A stretch of 64,000 nt of DNA. Source: UBA1672 sp050633325 (lineage in GTDB: Bacteria > Pseudomonadota > Alphaproteobacteria > Micavibrionales > Micavibrionaceae). This document shows positions 1 to 9,297 of the stretch, one piece after another. Where the stretch lies: contig JBOEGH010000004.1 of the NCBI GenBank assembly GCA_050633325.1, positions 1 to 64,000 of the forward strand, written 5' to 3'. The position numbers and the translations under genes are program-made. The stretch's first letter is position 1. The number at the start of each line of letters is the position of its first letter. The notes below the pieces were generated by a model, which worked only from the letters and a program-made list of their open reading frames with translations, ran no database searches and was not told the origin of the DNA.

Positions 1-1230
1 TATCATGCGCGCGATATGGCGATTGTACGTGCACATATGGGTAGAATTCCTGTGTGCCTTGTTTCTGCTACGCCATCTTTGGAAACGATGATGAATGCAT
101 GGGAGCAACCATTAGGAAGTGGTAGATATAAACACTTAATACTTGAAAGTCGTTATGGCGGAGCACATATGCCTGACATTTCGGTGGTCGATTTGCGTGA
201 GGATAAACCGGATCGTCAGTGTTTTCTATCATCATCAGTTATAGATGCGGTTCAAAATACTTTGGATGATGGGGGGCAGTCTTTATTATTTTTGAACCGT
301 CGTGGTTATGCTCCTTTGACATTATGCAGAACTTGCGGTCATAGGTTTGAGTGCCCAAGATGTACTGCATGGTTAGTAGAACATAAAAGCTCCGGCCGCT
401 TGCATTGCCATCACTGCGGGTTTCACACTGGTGTGCCCAAGGAATGCCCGGAATGTGACGATATAGATAGTTTGGCCGCATGTGGGCCAGGGGTTGAACG
501 TATTTTTGAAGAAGCAAAAGCAAACTTTCCCGATGCACGTATTATGATACTAGCCAGTGATACGGCGGAAAGTAACGAAGAAATGAAGGTGATGCTGGCA
601 GAGATTATTGCTGGTGAGGTGGATATAGTCATCGGAACGCAAATAATTGCGAAGGGGCATCATTTCCCTAACCTTACATTCGTTGGTGTTATTGACGCCG
701 ATCTTGGTTTGAAGGGTGGTGACCTTCGGGCGGCAGAGCGTACATATCAAATGCTACACCAAGTTGCAGGTCGTGCAGGACGTGAGCAGAAAAAAGGTGT
801 GGTTATGTTGCAAAGCTGGATGCCTGAACATCGTATAATGAAGGCAATGGCATCCTCATCACATGGTGGTGGTAGAGATGAATTCTTAAGCGTAGAAGCA
901 GCAGAGCGCGAGATGGCAAACATGCCACCTTATAGCCGTTTGTGCGCCATAATAGTTGCGGGGCGTGATGCTAAAGTTGTATTTGATATTGCAAAGGAAC
1001 TTGGCAAATCATCTCCGCAAGGGGTAACTGAAGAAGGTTTACGTATTCAAACTCTTGGTCCTGCTCCGGCTCCATTAGCGCGTTTGCGTGGGCAATATCG
1101 CTATCGCTTGCTGGTGCGGGCAGATAAAAAAATAGATATTCAAAAGACTGTTTCACATTGGATAGGGGGTATAAAAACCCCATCAACTGTTCGCATTTAT
1201 ATTGATATAGACCCACAGAATTTTCTTTAA
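1..1230 (+). CDS. priA: Primosomal protein N' (PriA helicase), C-terminal part
   Basis: PriA is the 3'-5' DNA helicase that reloads the replisome at stalled forks. The reading frame is open from base 1, so the gene is cut by the window edge and its N-terminal DNA-binding domain and Walker A motif lie outside. The visible part starts in the helicase core (YHARDMA, then SATPSLE) and carries eight cysteines in four CxxC-type pairs at about residues 109-152 of the fragment. That is the PriA zinc-binding insert that interacts with other primosome proteins. Helicase motifs V and VI follow (GTQIIAKGHHFPNL, then QVAGRAGR). The C-terminal domain looks complete. The next gene is convergent. Confidence 0.96.
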   Translation, partial: YHARDMAIVRAHMGRIPVCLVSATPSLETMMNAWEQPLGSGRYKHLILESRYGGAHMPDISVVDLREDKPDRQCFLSSSVIDAVQNTLDDGGQSLLFLNRRGYAPLTLCRTCGHRFECPRCTAWLVEHKSSGRLHCHHCGFHTGVPKECPECDDIDSLAACGPGVERIFEEAKANFPDARIMILASDTAESNEEMKVMLAEIIAGEVDIVIGTQIIAKGHHFPNLTFVGVIDADLGLKGGDLRAAERTYQMLHQVAGRAGREQKKGVVMLQSWMPEHRIMKAMASSSHGGGRDEFLSVEAAEREMANMPPYSRLCAIIVAGRDAKVVFDIAKELGKSSPQGVTEEGLRIQTLGPAPAPLARLRGQYRYRLLVRADKKIDIQKTVSHWIGGIKTPSTVRIYIDIDPQNFL

Positions 1231-1345
1231 TTTAGACCTTACTATGTCTTAGTACGTCTAGAGTTGTTTTTTGATACACAAGTCATTAGTAATTCACTCT
1301 ATAAAACTTATACTCAAGGAGTATTATTTTATTAAATGGTCAAAC

Positions 1346-2752
1346 TTAATTGGCTGTGTCTTTGTATATAGAACCAGCATCAAAGTTACTATGATGTTTG
1401 TATATGTACATATGATTTGCGCTTTTAGTTTGGCTGTCAGACCACATATTTTGTTTTCCGGGTTCTGCTCTACGTGATAAATACGGGAATACAGATCGCA
1501 GAGTGTTATCAATGTTTTTTGATAGAGTATTGTTAAAGTTAGGTGACACAATAAAGTTTGCAATCAATATGGCATCTTCATTTAGGTGCTCTTTTATTTC
1601 CAAAAAGAATTCTTTTGTGACTAGGTGTTCGGGAATGCTTAAACCACCAAGATATGCATCAAGTAGTATTATATCGAATTTCTTGTCCGTTCTTGCCAAA
1701 TATGCGCGTGCCGGAACAGGGAAAAATGTTTTGTTATCTTGAAGCTTTTCTTTCAGAAGGTACTTTTCTGATACTTCCTTTAGATCCTTATCAATATCTA
1801 TATAAATATAGTTGTTATTTAATTTATTGTGCCCGAATGTAAAGCCACCGGCACCGATAATCAAAATGTCTTTAGGAGGCGAGCCTTCAGGTATTGAGTC
1901 AATTGTAATACTCTCAAGGAATTCGACATACTCATGTTTTTTTCCTTCTTTTGAATACATGGATGAATCATTATTATTTATGAATAGGTGGGGCGCGTCA
2001 CCATCTTCTTCAATGTTCATAACCATAATTGTGCTGTATTTATTATTTTTAACTATCTTCAATGTCTTCATAACAGAGTCGGAATTTAGCATCACTGCAA
2101 GGCCTGTAATTGCAAGCATGATCATTGTTGTGTCTCTTGTTTGTTTGTTTCCTATTATTAATGATAGAGACAGGAGTAAAGCGAAAAGTACAGTTACTGT
2201 GTGGTGTGCACCTATTACTTGCATTAGGAATAATGTGGTTACCAAAGAACCGCAGAATGACCCCATAGTTGATATAAACAGCATTCTACCGGTGACTTCA
2301 GATAGTTTTTTCTTTGAGAAATAGTTACTTACCAGCGGTATGGTCTGGCCCAATAAATACATTGGAGTTACAAGAAATACCAAGCAGTAGACAAAAATTT
2401 TCAAAATGTTGTTTTCTATACCCATGGCCTCAAGGCCGATAAAGAAAAATTGGAATATAAAGTAGCTGAGAGCAGGTAAGAGGAATGCGCTTGCTATTAG
2501 TATATTTGATAGTAGTTTTTTTCTTATGCTTTGAAATTTTCCTTTTGAGTTTTTTACATTGAATTGCCCACCGGAATGATATCCGAAGGCAAGAGGCATT
2601 AATACTGATGCTATGATTACTGAAACAGAGTCTGTACCGCTTCCAACAAAAGGTATGGTTTGTCTTATGGCCAGTAATTCGGCAGATAATATTATGTAGC
2701 CTTCTAAGGCAATTATAATGAATAGGAAAAGGGTGTTGTTTAATTTGGTCAT
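1346..2752 (-). CDS. Membrane protein with C-terminal spermidine synthase-like domain (copy 2 of a tandem pair)
   Basis: This 468-residue protein has an N-terminal half of about seven hydrophobic segments (roughly residues 7-220) and a C-terminal Rossmann domain of the spermine/spermidine synthase type. Visible motifs are the nucleotide loop GAGGF at 300-304, the acidic end of the next strand (YIDID, 317-321) and LLDAYLGG at 363-370, where aminopropyltransferases have their catalytic aspartate. Fused membrane/spermidine synthase-like proteins are a known but poorly characterised family, and polyamine activity is not proven for most. It follows its paralogue at 2806-4242 after 53 bases, probably in one transcript. 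The substrate is unknown. Confidence 0.75.
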   Translation of the reverse strand: MTKLNNTLFLFIIIALEGYIILSAELLAIRQTIPFVGSGTDSVSVIIASVLMPLAFGYHSGGQFNVKNSKGKFQSIRKKLLSNILIASAFLLPALSYFIFQFFFIGLEAMGIENNILKIFVYCLVFLVTPMYLLGQTIPLVSNYFSKKKLSEVTGRMLFISTMGSFCGSLVTTLFLMQVIGAHHTVTVLFALLLSLSLIIGNKQTRDTTMIMLAITGLAVMLNSDSVMKTLKIVKNNKYSTIMVMNIEEDGDAPHLFINNNDSSMYSKEGKKHEYVEFLESITIDSIPEGSPPKDILIIGAGGFTFGHNKLNNNYIYIDIDKDLKEVSEKYLLKEKLQDNKTFFPVPARAYLARTDKKFDIILLDAYLGGLSIPEHLVTKEFFLEIKEHLNEDAILIANFIVSPNFNNTLSKNIDNTLRSVFPYLSRRAEPGKQNMWSDSQTKSANHMYIYKHHSNFDAGSIYKDTAN

Positions 2753-2805
2753 TAACTTTTCGCTTTGTTTTTAGCTTTATTGTTGTTTATAGGCTGGCCA
2801 ATGTC

Positions 2806-4242
2806 TTATGGAGTAAGCTTTTTAGGTTTATCATAGAAGACAGTGTTTTTGTTATCGGTATATATACTGCCCGTTTCGTAATCATATTCATGGCGATACA
2901 TATATATTGTATTTGCCATTGTTGTGGGGCTTTCATCCCATAGTTTGTAATTCTCTCCAATGATGTGTCTTGATATATGTGGGAATACTGACCTTAGCGT
3001 GTTGTCTATATTTCTGGTAAATGAGTTGTTGAAATGCGGTGATAATATCATGTTGGTTATTAAAACCGCATTGTCCTTAAGGTGTGATTTGATTTCTTTA
3101 AAGAAATCTTGTGTTATCAGATGCTCAGGAATGCTTGCTCCACCTAGGTAAGCATCAACAAAAATTACGTCATATTTTTTATCTGAGCCTTTTAAGAAAG
3201 CACGTGCAGGCTGGGGAATGAATTTTTTATTATCGCCTATGGGTTCTTTCAAGATATGTTTTTCCGCTACATCTTTTAAGTCTTTGTTTATGTCGACATA
3301 AGTGTACAGGTTATTTTCATCATCGTGACCAAAGGTGAAGCCTCCTGCACCTATAACCAATATATCACGAGGTGGGGTCGCCCCGGCAATGGGTGCAATT
3401 GCAACACGCTCTGCAAATTCTATATATTCAAACTTATCCCCCGCATCATTATATTGTGAGGAGTGGTTTCCATTTATTTTCAAAAGACGATTGTCATTTT
3501 TCAGGGTTCCAGCGGCGATTATACTATACTCATTATTTACCTTAACGTGATCTTTTTTGAGTAAGGATGTGGAGTTGAAGCTGAGTGCTAGTAGGGCAAT
3601 TACAATGCTATAAATAACTGTAGCCGAGGTTTTCTTCTTGTTTAGTAATATCACTAAATATGCAAGTAATACGAAATTAAGGCTTACGGTGTTGTGTACG
3701 CCGATTGTCGGCATAAGGCATAATGTTGAAAATACCGCCCCAAGAAAAGACCCGACGGTAGAAAAGAAAAGCATCTTACCGGTGATCTTTGACAGTTTTT
3801 CTTTTGAAAAAAAGTTACTTATTAATGGTACTGTTTGCCCTAGTAAATATATTGGTAAAACTAGAAATATTGCAGAATATATAAAGGTTTGTGCAATTCT
3901 GTCTTCTATCCCTATACTAGGTAACCAGCCAAAGAATGCTTCTATATACTTATAAGACAATCCGATAAGAAGTATGGATGAAGAAATTAGTAGGTTTATA
4001 ACTAGTTTTTTTCTGACATTGATAAAACAGCCTAGTATCCTCTTTGCTTTAAAACGCCCGCCATATTGATATCCGAAGGCAAGCGGCATTAGTACTGCTG
4101 CTATTATTATTGATACGGTGTCTGTCCCGCTACCGACATATGGTATTGTTTGTCTTATGGCTAATAACTCGGATGCTAAAACTATATATCCTTCAACAAC
4201 AATAATAGTAAAAAGCAGTAATGTGTGGTTTATTCTTTTCAT
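2806..4242 (-). CDS. Membrane protein with C-terminal spermidine synthase-like domain (copy 1 of a tandem pair)
   Basis: This is the 478-residue paralogue of the downstream gene, with the same order: a multi-span membrane half, then a Rossmann domain. Shared landmarks are ELLAIRQTIP near the N-terminus, VIGAGGFTFGH, YVDINKDL and FVDAYLGGASIPEH. The start is placed at the ATG at 4242 because its N-terminus then aligns with the paralogue; a TTG fifteen bases upstream is in frame but less convincing. The extra C-terminal tail ends in KPKKLTP. The gene is divergent from the TraX-like gene, so promoters for both lie in 4243-4315. Enzymatic function is inferred from the fold only. Confidence 0.75.
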   Translation of the reverse strand: MKRINHTLLLFTIIVVEGYIVLASELLAIRQTIPYVGSGTDTVSIIIAAVLMPLAFGYQYGGRFKAKRILGCFINVRKKLVINLLISSSILLIGLSYKYIEAFFGWLPSIGIEDRIAQTFIYSAIFLVLPIYLLGQTVPLISNFFSKEKLSKITGKMLFFSTVGSFLGAVFSTLCLMPTIGVHNTVSLNFVLLAYLVILLNKKKTSATVIYSIVIALLALSFNSTSLLKKDHVKVNNEYSIIAAGTLKNDNRLLKINGNHSSQYNDAGDKFEYIEFAERVAIAPIAGATPPRDILVIGAGGFTFGHDDENNLYTYVDINKDLKDVAEKHILKEPIGDNKKFIPQPARAFLKGSDKKYDVIFVDAYLGGASIPEHLITQDFFKEIKSHLKDNAVLITNMILSPHFNNSFTRNIDNTLRSVFPHISRHIIGENYKLWDESPTTMANTIYMYRHEYDYETGSIYTDNKNTVFYDKPKKLTP

Positions 4243-4315
4243 GAAAGCTATATCCAAGTTATTCTAAAAGTTGTGTATCATAGTATTGTTTTTTTAAAAA
4301 CTAAAGAGAAAAAGT

Positions 4316-5140
4316 ATGAGTAAAGTTTTACCCAAGGATCTGACATCCTATGATCTTTTGAAGGCTGTTGCTATTATATTAATGATTATAGATCATGTCG
4401 GTCATCATTTTTATCCGGAAGAAATGTGGTTTAGAATCATTGGTCGCTTGTGTGTGCCGATATGGTTTTTTCTTGTTGGATTCGCAAGAGAAAATGAATT
4501 GTCCAAAAGGCTTTGGGTGGGCGGGGTAATTGTTGCTGTTTCCAGTATTGTGGCAGGTCAGTATTTGTTGCCTTTAAATATTTTGTTTTCCATTTTGATT
4601 ATGCGCTATATTCGCCCCGGATTAGTTCGTAACGGATTACACTCTCCGGACGCGTTACGAGGAGTGTTTTTGATAATTGTTTGTTCCAGTTTACCGTCAG
4701 CTATATTGTTTGAGTATGGGGCAATATCTATGCTGTTTGTTTTATTTGGTTATATAGTTAGAAATAAAGATGAAGTTTATAAACGTATAGAACCACAATA
4801 TATAAAGATTTTTTCAGTAGTGTCTTTCTTTACCTTCTTTTTGATGGAAGGGATGAGCCTGCCTCATGTTTCTTTAACTCAGGCACTTGTAATGTTTGTC
4901 GGTTTTGTGGTTGTAGGCTTTACTTTATGGAACTTTCGTCCCGCCGTTTATGTTGATGCTCCGGATCAAATGGCACCGTCATTAATAAAAATGATCCAGC
5001 TGATTGGGCGAAGGACGCTTGAGATATATGTAATCCACATAGTTTTATTTCGTGTAATTGCAATTTTTATCTATGAGGATAAATACATATTTATGAATTG
5101 GCACTACGCACCTGCAAGCCTTGTTCAGATGTTTATATAG
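4316..5140 (+). CDS. TraX-family integral membrane protein
   Basis: This 274-residue polytopic protein has about eight hydrophobic segments. The N-terminus reads YDLLKAVAIILMIIDHVGHH, then RIIGRLCVPIWFFLVGFA, which is the signature start of the TraX family. TraX of the F plasmid is needed for N-acetylation of F pilin, but chromosomal family members are common and mostly uncharacterised; they resemble membrane acyltransferases. There are no conjugation genes nearby, so a pilin role is unlikely. The ATG has an AAAGAGAAAA stretch upstream as a weak ribosome site. The gene stands alone before the atp operon. Confidence 0.8.
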   Translation: MSKVLPKDLTSYDLLKAVAIILMIIDHVGHHFYPEEMWFRIIGRLCVPIWFFLVGFARENELSKRLWVGGVIVAVSSIVAGQYLLPLNILFSILIMRYIRPGLVRNGLHSPDALRGVFLIIVCSSLPSAILFEYGAISMLFVLFGYIVRNKDEVYKRIEPQYIKIFSVVSFFTFFLMEGMSLPHVSLTQALVMFVGFVVVGFTLWNFRPAVYVDAPDQMAPSLIKMIQLIGRRTLEIYVIHIVLFRVIAIFIYEDKYIFMNWHYAPASLVQMFI

Positions 5141-5313
5141 GCAAGGGTAAGGTGGGTAAAATCGTGCCTTATTATGTATTGTTTTGAAAAAAATGGTGAA
5201 GGCGTGTTCTTGATACTTGTCATGCATGTTTTGGTGTGCTAATTCTCCCTCCAGTATTTTTATATATGAAAAAGTAAATAGTCGAAGTATTGTAAAGAAA
5301 AGGGACTAGAAAT

Positions 5314-5922
5314 TTGACATCGTCTTCATCAAATTCTTCAGAGCCAATCTCTTCTGTCGTAATGACGCGTTATGCAGGTGCCCTTATTGACTTGGCGGAA
5401 AAGGGCAAATCCGTACAGAAGGTTCAAAAAGATTTTAAAGATATAGAGTCTATGATTGCCGATACTCCTGAATTAGGTGAGGTTATTTCATCTCCGTTGG
5501 TTAGTCAGGCTAAACAGGAAAAAATTATTAGTGATATTGCTTCTAAGGCAAAGTTACAAAAGTTAACAAAGAACTTTCTTGGTGTTCTTGTTGAGAATCG
5601 TCGCTTGAGTATCCTTGTGGGGGTTATTCGCGCATACAATAAGATTGTGTCTTTGCGTTCTGGTGAAGTGACTGTGCAGGTTCAGACTGCACAAAAAATG
5701 ACGGTTACTCAGGAAAAAGCGTTAAATAAGAAGATATCTAGTGCAATTGGATCAAACGTTTTGGTTGAGGCCGTTGTAGTTCCGGAAATACTTGGCGGTA
5801 TGATTGTTACTGTCGGGTCTTATATGGTTGATGATTCTGTGCGCCGTAAGTTAGAGCGCTTGGGGGCATCACTTAAAAATAATTCAAATCAAAATACAGT
5901 TAACTTGAAAGAGGTCGTGTAA
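5314..5922 (+). CDS. atpH: F1 ATP synthase delta subunit
   Basis: The delta subunit links the F1 head to the peripheral stalk of ATP synthase on the cytoplasmic membrane. The 202-residue product has the typical helical N-domain (TRYAGALIDLAEKGKS) and the C-terminal GGMIVTVGSYMVDDSVRRKLERL motif region. Translation appears to start at TTG 5314, with a purine-rich AAAAGGGA about eight bases upstream; no better ATG fits before the conserved region. It is the first gene of the atpHAGDC operon, and its stop overlaps the atpA start by one base (TAATG). Alphaproteobacteria typically keep F1 and F0 genes apart, which fits the absence of F0 genes here. Confidence 0.96.
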   Translation: MTSSSSNSSEPISSVVMTRYAGALIDLAEKGKSVQKVQKDFKDIESMIADTPELGEVISSPLVSQAKQEKIISDIASKAKLQKLTKNFLGVLVENRRLSILVGVIRAYNKIVSLRSGEVTVQVQTAQKMTVTQEKALNKKISSAIGSNVLVEAVVVPEILGGMIVTVGSYMVDDSVRRKLERLGASLKNNSNQNTVNLKEVV

Positions 5923-7469
5923 TGGAAATTCGTGCAGCAGAAATTTCAGATATTTTAAAGAAACAAATAGCAGATTTTGGCGCTCAAGCTGATGTCGCGG
6001 AAATCGGGCAAGTTTTGTCTATTGGTGACGGTGTTGCTCGTGTTTATGGTCTTGATAATGTTCAAGCCGGTGAAATGGTTGAGTTTGCCAGTGGTATTAA
6101 GGGTATGGCCCTTAACCTTGAGGCGGATAATGTTGGTGTTGTTTTGTTCGGAAGTGACAGTGAGATCAAAGAAGGGGACATCGTTCGTCGTACAGGTCAA
6201 ATCGTTGAAGTTCCTACAGGACGTGAATTGCTTGGTCGTGTTGTTGATCCGTTGGGTAACCCAATTGATGGTAAAGGTCCTATTAAGTCCAAGTCATCTA
6301 GCCGTATCGAAGTTAAAGCTCCGGGTATTATTCCACGTAAATCTGTTCATGAGCCGATGCAAACAGGTCTAAAAGCTATTGATGCTCTTGTGCCAATTGG
6401 TCGTGGTCAACGTGAACTTATTATTGGTGACCGTCAAACAGGTAAAACTGCGGTTGCTGTTGATGCGATTATTAATCAGAAAACAATTAATGCGACTGAT
6501 AATGAAAATGAGCACATGTATTGTGTTTATGTTTCAATCGGTCAAAAACGTTCAACTGTTGCTCAGTTGGTTAAGGAATTGGAAGAGCAAGGCGCAATGG
6601 AATATTCCATAGTTGTAGCTGCTACTGCTTCTGATCCTGCTCCTCTACAGTTCTTGGCACCATATGCCGGTTCTGCGATGGGTGAGTATTTCCGTGATAA
6701 CGGTATGCATTCTTTGCTAGTTCTTGATGACTTGTCAAAGCAGGCGGTTGCTTATCGTCAAATGTCATTGCTTCTTCGTCGTCCTCCTGGTCGTGAAGCG
6801 TACCCTGGTGACGTTTTCTATATTCATTCCAGACTGTTGGAGCGTTCTTGTAAGTTATCAGATGATCATGGCGGCGGTTCTATGACTGCTCTACCTATTA
6901 TCGAAACGCAAGGTGGTGATATATCCGCTTATATTCCTACAAACGTTATTTCGATTACCGATGGTCAGATTTTCCTTGAAACTGGTTTGTTCTTTAAAGG
7001 TATTCGTCCGGCGATTGATGTTGGTGCGTCTGTGTCACGTGTTGGTTCTGCCGCTCAAATCAAGGCCATGAAACAGGTTTCTGGTACTATTAAATTGGAC
7101 TTGGCTCAGTATCGTGAGATGGAGGCATTCGCACAGTTTGCTTCTGATCTTGATGCTTCAACTCAGAAATTGTTGGCACGTGGTGCGCGTTTGACTTTGC
7201 TTTTGAAGCAGCCACAGTACAAGCCACTGGCTGTTGAAGAGCAGGTTGCAGTTATATTTGCAGGTACTAATGGTTATCTTGATGAAGTCGACCTTGATCA
7301 AGTAGAGGTTTATGAACAACGTTTACTTGATAGTCTTCGTAGTGCAGGTTCTGAAATACTTGCTAAAATCAGAGAAGATAAAAAACTTAATGACGATAGC
7401 GAGAGCAGCTTGAAGGCTTTCCTTGGAGATTTTACAAACTCGTTTTCTAGTGTGAAAGAGGCAGCATAA
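5922..7469 (+). CDS. atpA: F1 ATP synthase alpha subunit
   Basis: The non-catalytic nucleotide-binding subunit of the F1 hexamer, 515 residues, full length. The Walker A motif GDRQTGKT is at 169-176, followed by LLVLDDLSKQA (Walker B region) and RPAIDVGASVSRVG, the ATP synthase alpha/beta signature. The start ATG overlaps the atpH stop by one base, suggesting translational coupling, and atpG follows after three bases. Confidence 0.98.
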   Translation: MEIRAAEISDILKKQIADFGAQADVAEIGQVLSIGDGVARVYGLDNVQAGEMVEFASGIKGMALNLEADNVGVVLFGSDSEIKEGDIVRRTGQIVEVPTGRELLGRVVDPLGNPIDGKGPIKSKSSSRIEVKAPGIIPRKSVHEPMQTGLKAIDALVPIGRGQRELIIGDRQTGKTAVAVDAIINQKTINATDNENEHMYCVYVSIGQKRSTVAQLVKELEEQGAMEYSIVVAATASDPAPLQFLAPYAGSAMGEYFRDNGMHSLLVLDDLSKQAVAYRQMSLLLRRPPGREAYPGDVFYIHSRLLERSCKLSDDHGGGSMTALPIIETQGGDISAYIPTNVISITDGQIFLETGLFFKGIRPAIDVGASVSRVGSAAQIKAMKQVSGTIKLDLAQYREMEAFAQFASDLDASTQKLLARGARLTLLLKQPQYKPLAVEEQVAVIFAGTNGYLDEVDLDQVEVYEQRLLDSLRSAGSEILAKIREDKKLNDDSESSLKAFLGDFTNSFSSVKEAA

Positions 7470-7472
7470 AAC

Positions 7473-8381
7473 ATGCCAAGTTTAAGAGATTATCGTGACC
7501 GAATAAAATCGGTTAAATCGACAAGAAAGATTACGTCAGCCATGAAAATGGTGGCGGCATCTAAGTTACGTCGAGCGCAAGAACAGGCAGAGGCGGCGCA
7601 ACCATATGCTCGTTCTATGGCGGGGATGCTATCACGTCTTTCTGCAAACGTTGTTATTAATGCAGCAAGTCCTAAATTGCTTGCAGGTACCGGTAGTGAT
7701 CAAAAACATTTGATCGTTGTCGTTACTGCGGATAGAGGTCTTTGTGGTGGCTTTAATGCTAATGTTGTCAAAGAAGCGCGTGAGAAAATTTATGGGCTGC
7801 AAATGCAAGGCAAAGAAGTATCAATAGTTTGTGTAGGTCGCAAGGGTTATGATCTTTTAGCGCGTGAGTTCGGTGATACTATACTGCATGCATTCAATGA
7901 TGTATTCGGTAAAAAGGGCGTTGAATATTCTGAAGCTTATAAAATATGTGAATTTATATTGTCTCGATTTGAGGCAGAAGAATTTGATATCTGCAGTTTG
8001 GTTTACAATAACTTCCGTTCGATTCTGGTGCAAGAACCAACGGCACTACAACTGATACCATTCCAATCTGTTGATGAAGAACAAGAAGACGTCAGTAACG
8101 AAGTGGACGAAGAACCACAGATTAAGTCTCCTTATAGCTTTGAGCCAACAGAAGAAGAGATTTTGGCAAAACTATTGCCACGCAATTTAGGTGTGCAGAT
8201 TTTCCGTTCTATGCTTGATAGTTCCGCGGGCGAGCAAGCCGCACGTATGACTGCAATGGATAATGCGACGCGTAATGCAGGTGAAATGATAAATGATTTA
8301 ACTTTGCAATATAACCGTGCCCGTCAGGCATATATTACAAAAGAGTTGATCGAAATTATCTCAGGTGCGGAAGCTGTTTAA
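7473..8381 (+). CDS. atpG: F1 ATP synthase gamma subunit
   Basis: The central rotor shaft of F1. The N-terminal helix begins PSLRDYRDRIKSVKSTRKI and the C-terminal helix contains RMTAMDNATRNAGEMI, both hallmark gamma sequences. At 302 residues it carries an acidic stretch around 205-235 (DEEQEDVSNEVDEEPQ) in the variable central region. It lies directly behind atpA and is followed after 21 bases not by atpD but by a phosphatase gene. Confidence 0.97.
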   Translation: MPSLRDYRDRIKSVKSTRKITSAMKMVAASKLRRAQEQAEAAQPYARSMAGMLSRLSANVVINAASPKLLAGTGSDQKHLIVVVTADRGLCGGFNANVVKEAREKIYGLQMQGKEVSIVCVGRKGYDLLAREFGDTILHAFNDVFGKKGVEYSEAYKICEFILSRFEAEEFDICSLVYNNFRSILVQEPTALQLIPFQSVDEEQEDVSNEVDEEPQIKSPYSFEPTEEEILAKLLPRNLGVQIFRSMLDSSAGEQAARMTAMDNATRNAGEMINDLTLQYNRARQAYITKELIEIISGAEAV

Positions 8382-8402
8382 TACGAAGGTTTTTGGTTGT
8401 AA

Positions 8403-9254
8403 ATGAAACGTTTTTTTCAAGATAAAAGTGTCTATAAGAACATCAGTAAGATAACGATTGCTGTCGTATTTGTGTGCTTATTTGTGGTTATTTCGCATAC
8501 AGCATCTGCTGATTCAAAAATCAAGTTTAGCGACATTAAATTTGGTAATCATCAGTGGGGTAAGGAGTTTACTAACTTTATTGATTTGGGCCCTTCTATT
8601 TTAGGGCGTGATGAGTTTTTTGATGTTGCTCCACCTCCGGTAAATGACTCCCAAATTACTAAAGATGAGTTATCCTTTTTGCAGGAGATCGCTGAAACTA
8701 AACGCGATGAAGATGCTGTATTGCGTATTCACTACGAGAATGTAGCGAAAAATCCGCAGGAATTTTTTGCAAAAGAGGGGCTATTAAACATCGAAAGCTA
8801 TAAAACAGTTGATTTGCTTTCCATGATTGATGAAGATCATAGATATTTTATCTTGGAGCGTAAAAAGCATTTTGCGCGTGCAAGACCTTCTCAGTTAGAT
8901 GAAAGCCTTTCTACTGTTATCCCTAACCCTGCACATGCTTCATACCCATCAGGACATGCATCACAATCATATATGATTGCACTAGTTTTATCAGAATTTG
9001 ATCCTGAAAATGCAAATAAATATAAGCAGTTTGCGATAGATGTAGCACATAGAAGAGAAATAGCAGGGGTTCATTACCCAAGTGATAGTGAAGCAGGAAG
9101 GACGCTTGCTATTGATGTTTTGGCTCGTTTGCGAAGTGTTCCGGTATTTGAAAAGAAATTTCAAGAGGCGAAAGCTTCTCACTTGAAACCTGACTTTGTG
9201 AGGATGACGGATGAAGAAACTGATTCACTTACGACAATTAAAGATCAAAAATAA
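8403..9254 (+). CDS. Exported PAP2 / class A acid phosphatase-like protein inside the atp operon
   Basis: This 283-residue protein has a hydrophobic signal segment at about 15-36 ending in HTASA, so it should act in the periplasm. The three phosphatase motifs of the PAP2 superfamily are all present: K154-x6-R161-P162, the tetrapeptide PSGH at 182-185, and R218-x5-H224-x3-D228 (EIAGVHYPSD). The last motif most resembles class A non-specific acid phosphatases, though the usual serine before the arginine is replaced by arginine. It lies between atpG (21 bases) and atpD (43 bases) on the same strand, so it is probably co-transcribed with ATP synthase. Substrate unknown. The ribosome site is AAGG upstream of ATG 8403. 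Confidence 0.85.
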   Translation: MKRFFQDKSVYKNISKITIAVVFVCLFVVISHTASADSKIKFSDIKFGNHQWGKEFTNFIDLGPSILGRDEFFDVAPPPVNDSQITKDELSFLQEIAETKRDEDAVLRIHYENVAKNPQEFFAKEGLLNIESYKTVDLLSMIDEDHRYFILERKKHFARARPSQLDESLSTVIPNPAHASYPSGHASQSYMIALVLSEFDPENANKYKQFAIDVAHRREIAGVHYPSDSEAGRTLAIDVLARLRSVPVFEKKFQEAKASHLKPDFVRMTDEETDSLTTIKDQK

Positions 9255-9297
9255 TTATATATTTTAACACACTTCTAATAATGGAGAGGAAGTAAAA

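Noticed and set aside
4316..5140. TraX-like gene as evidence for a conjugative element
   Set aside because: No transfer, relaxase or integrase genes are present, and chromosomal TraX-family genes are common.
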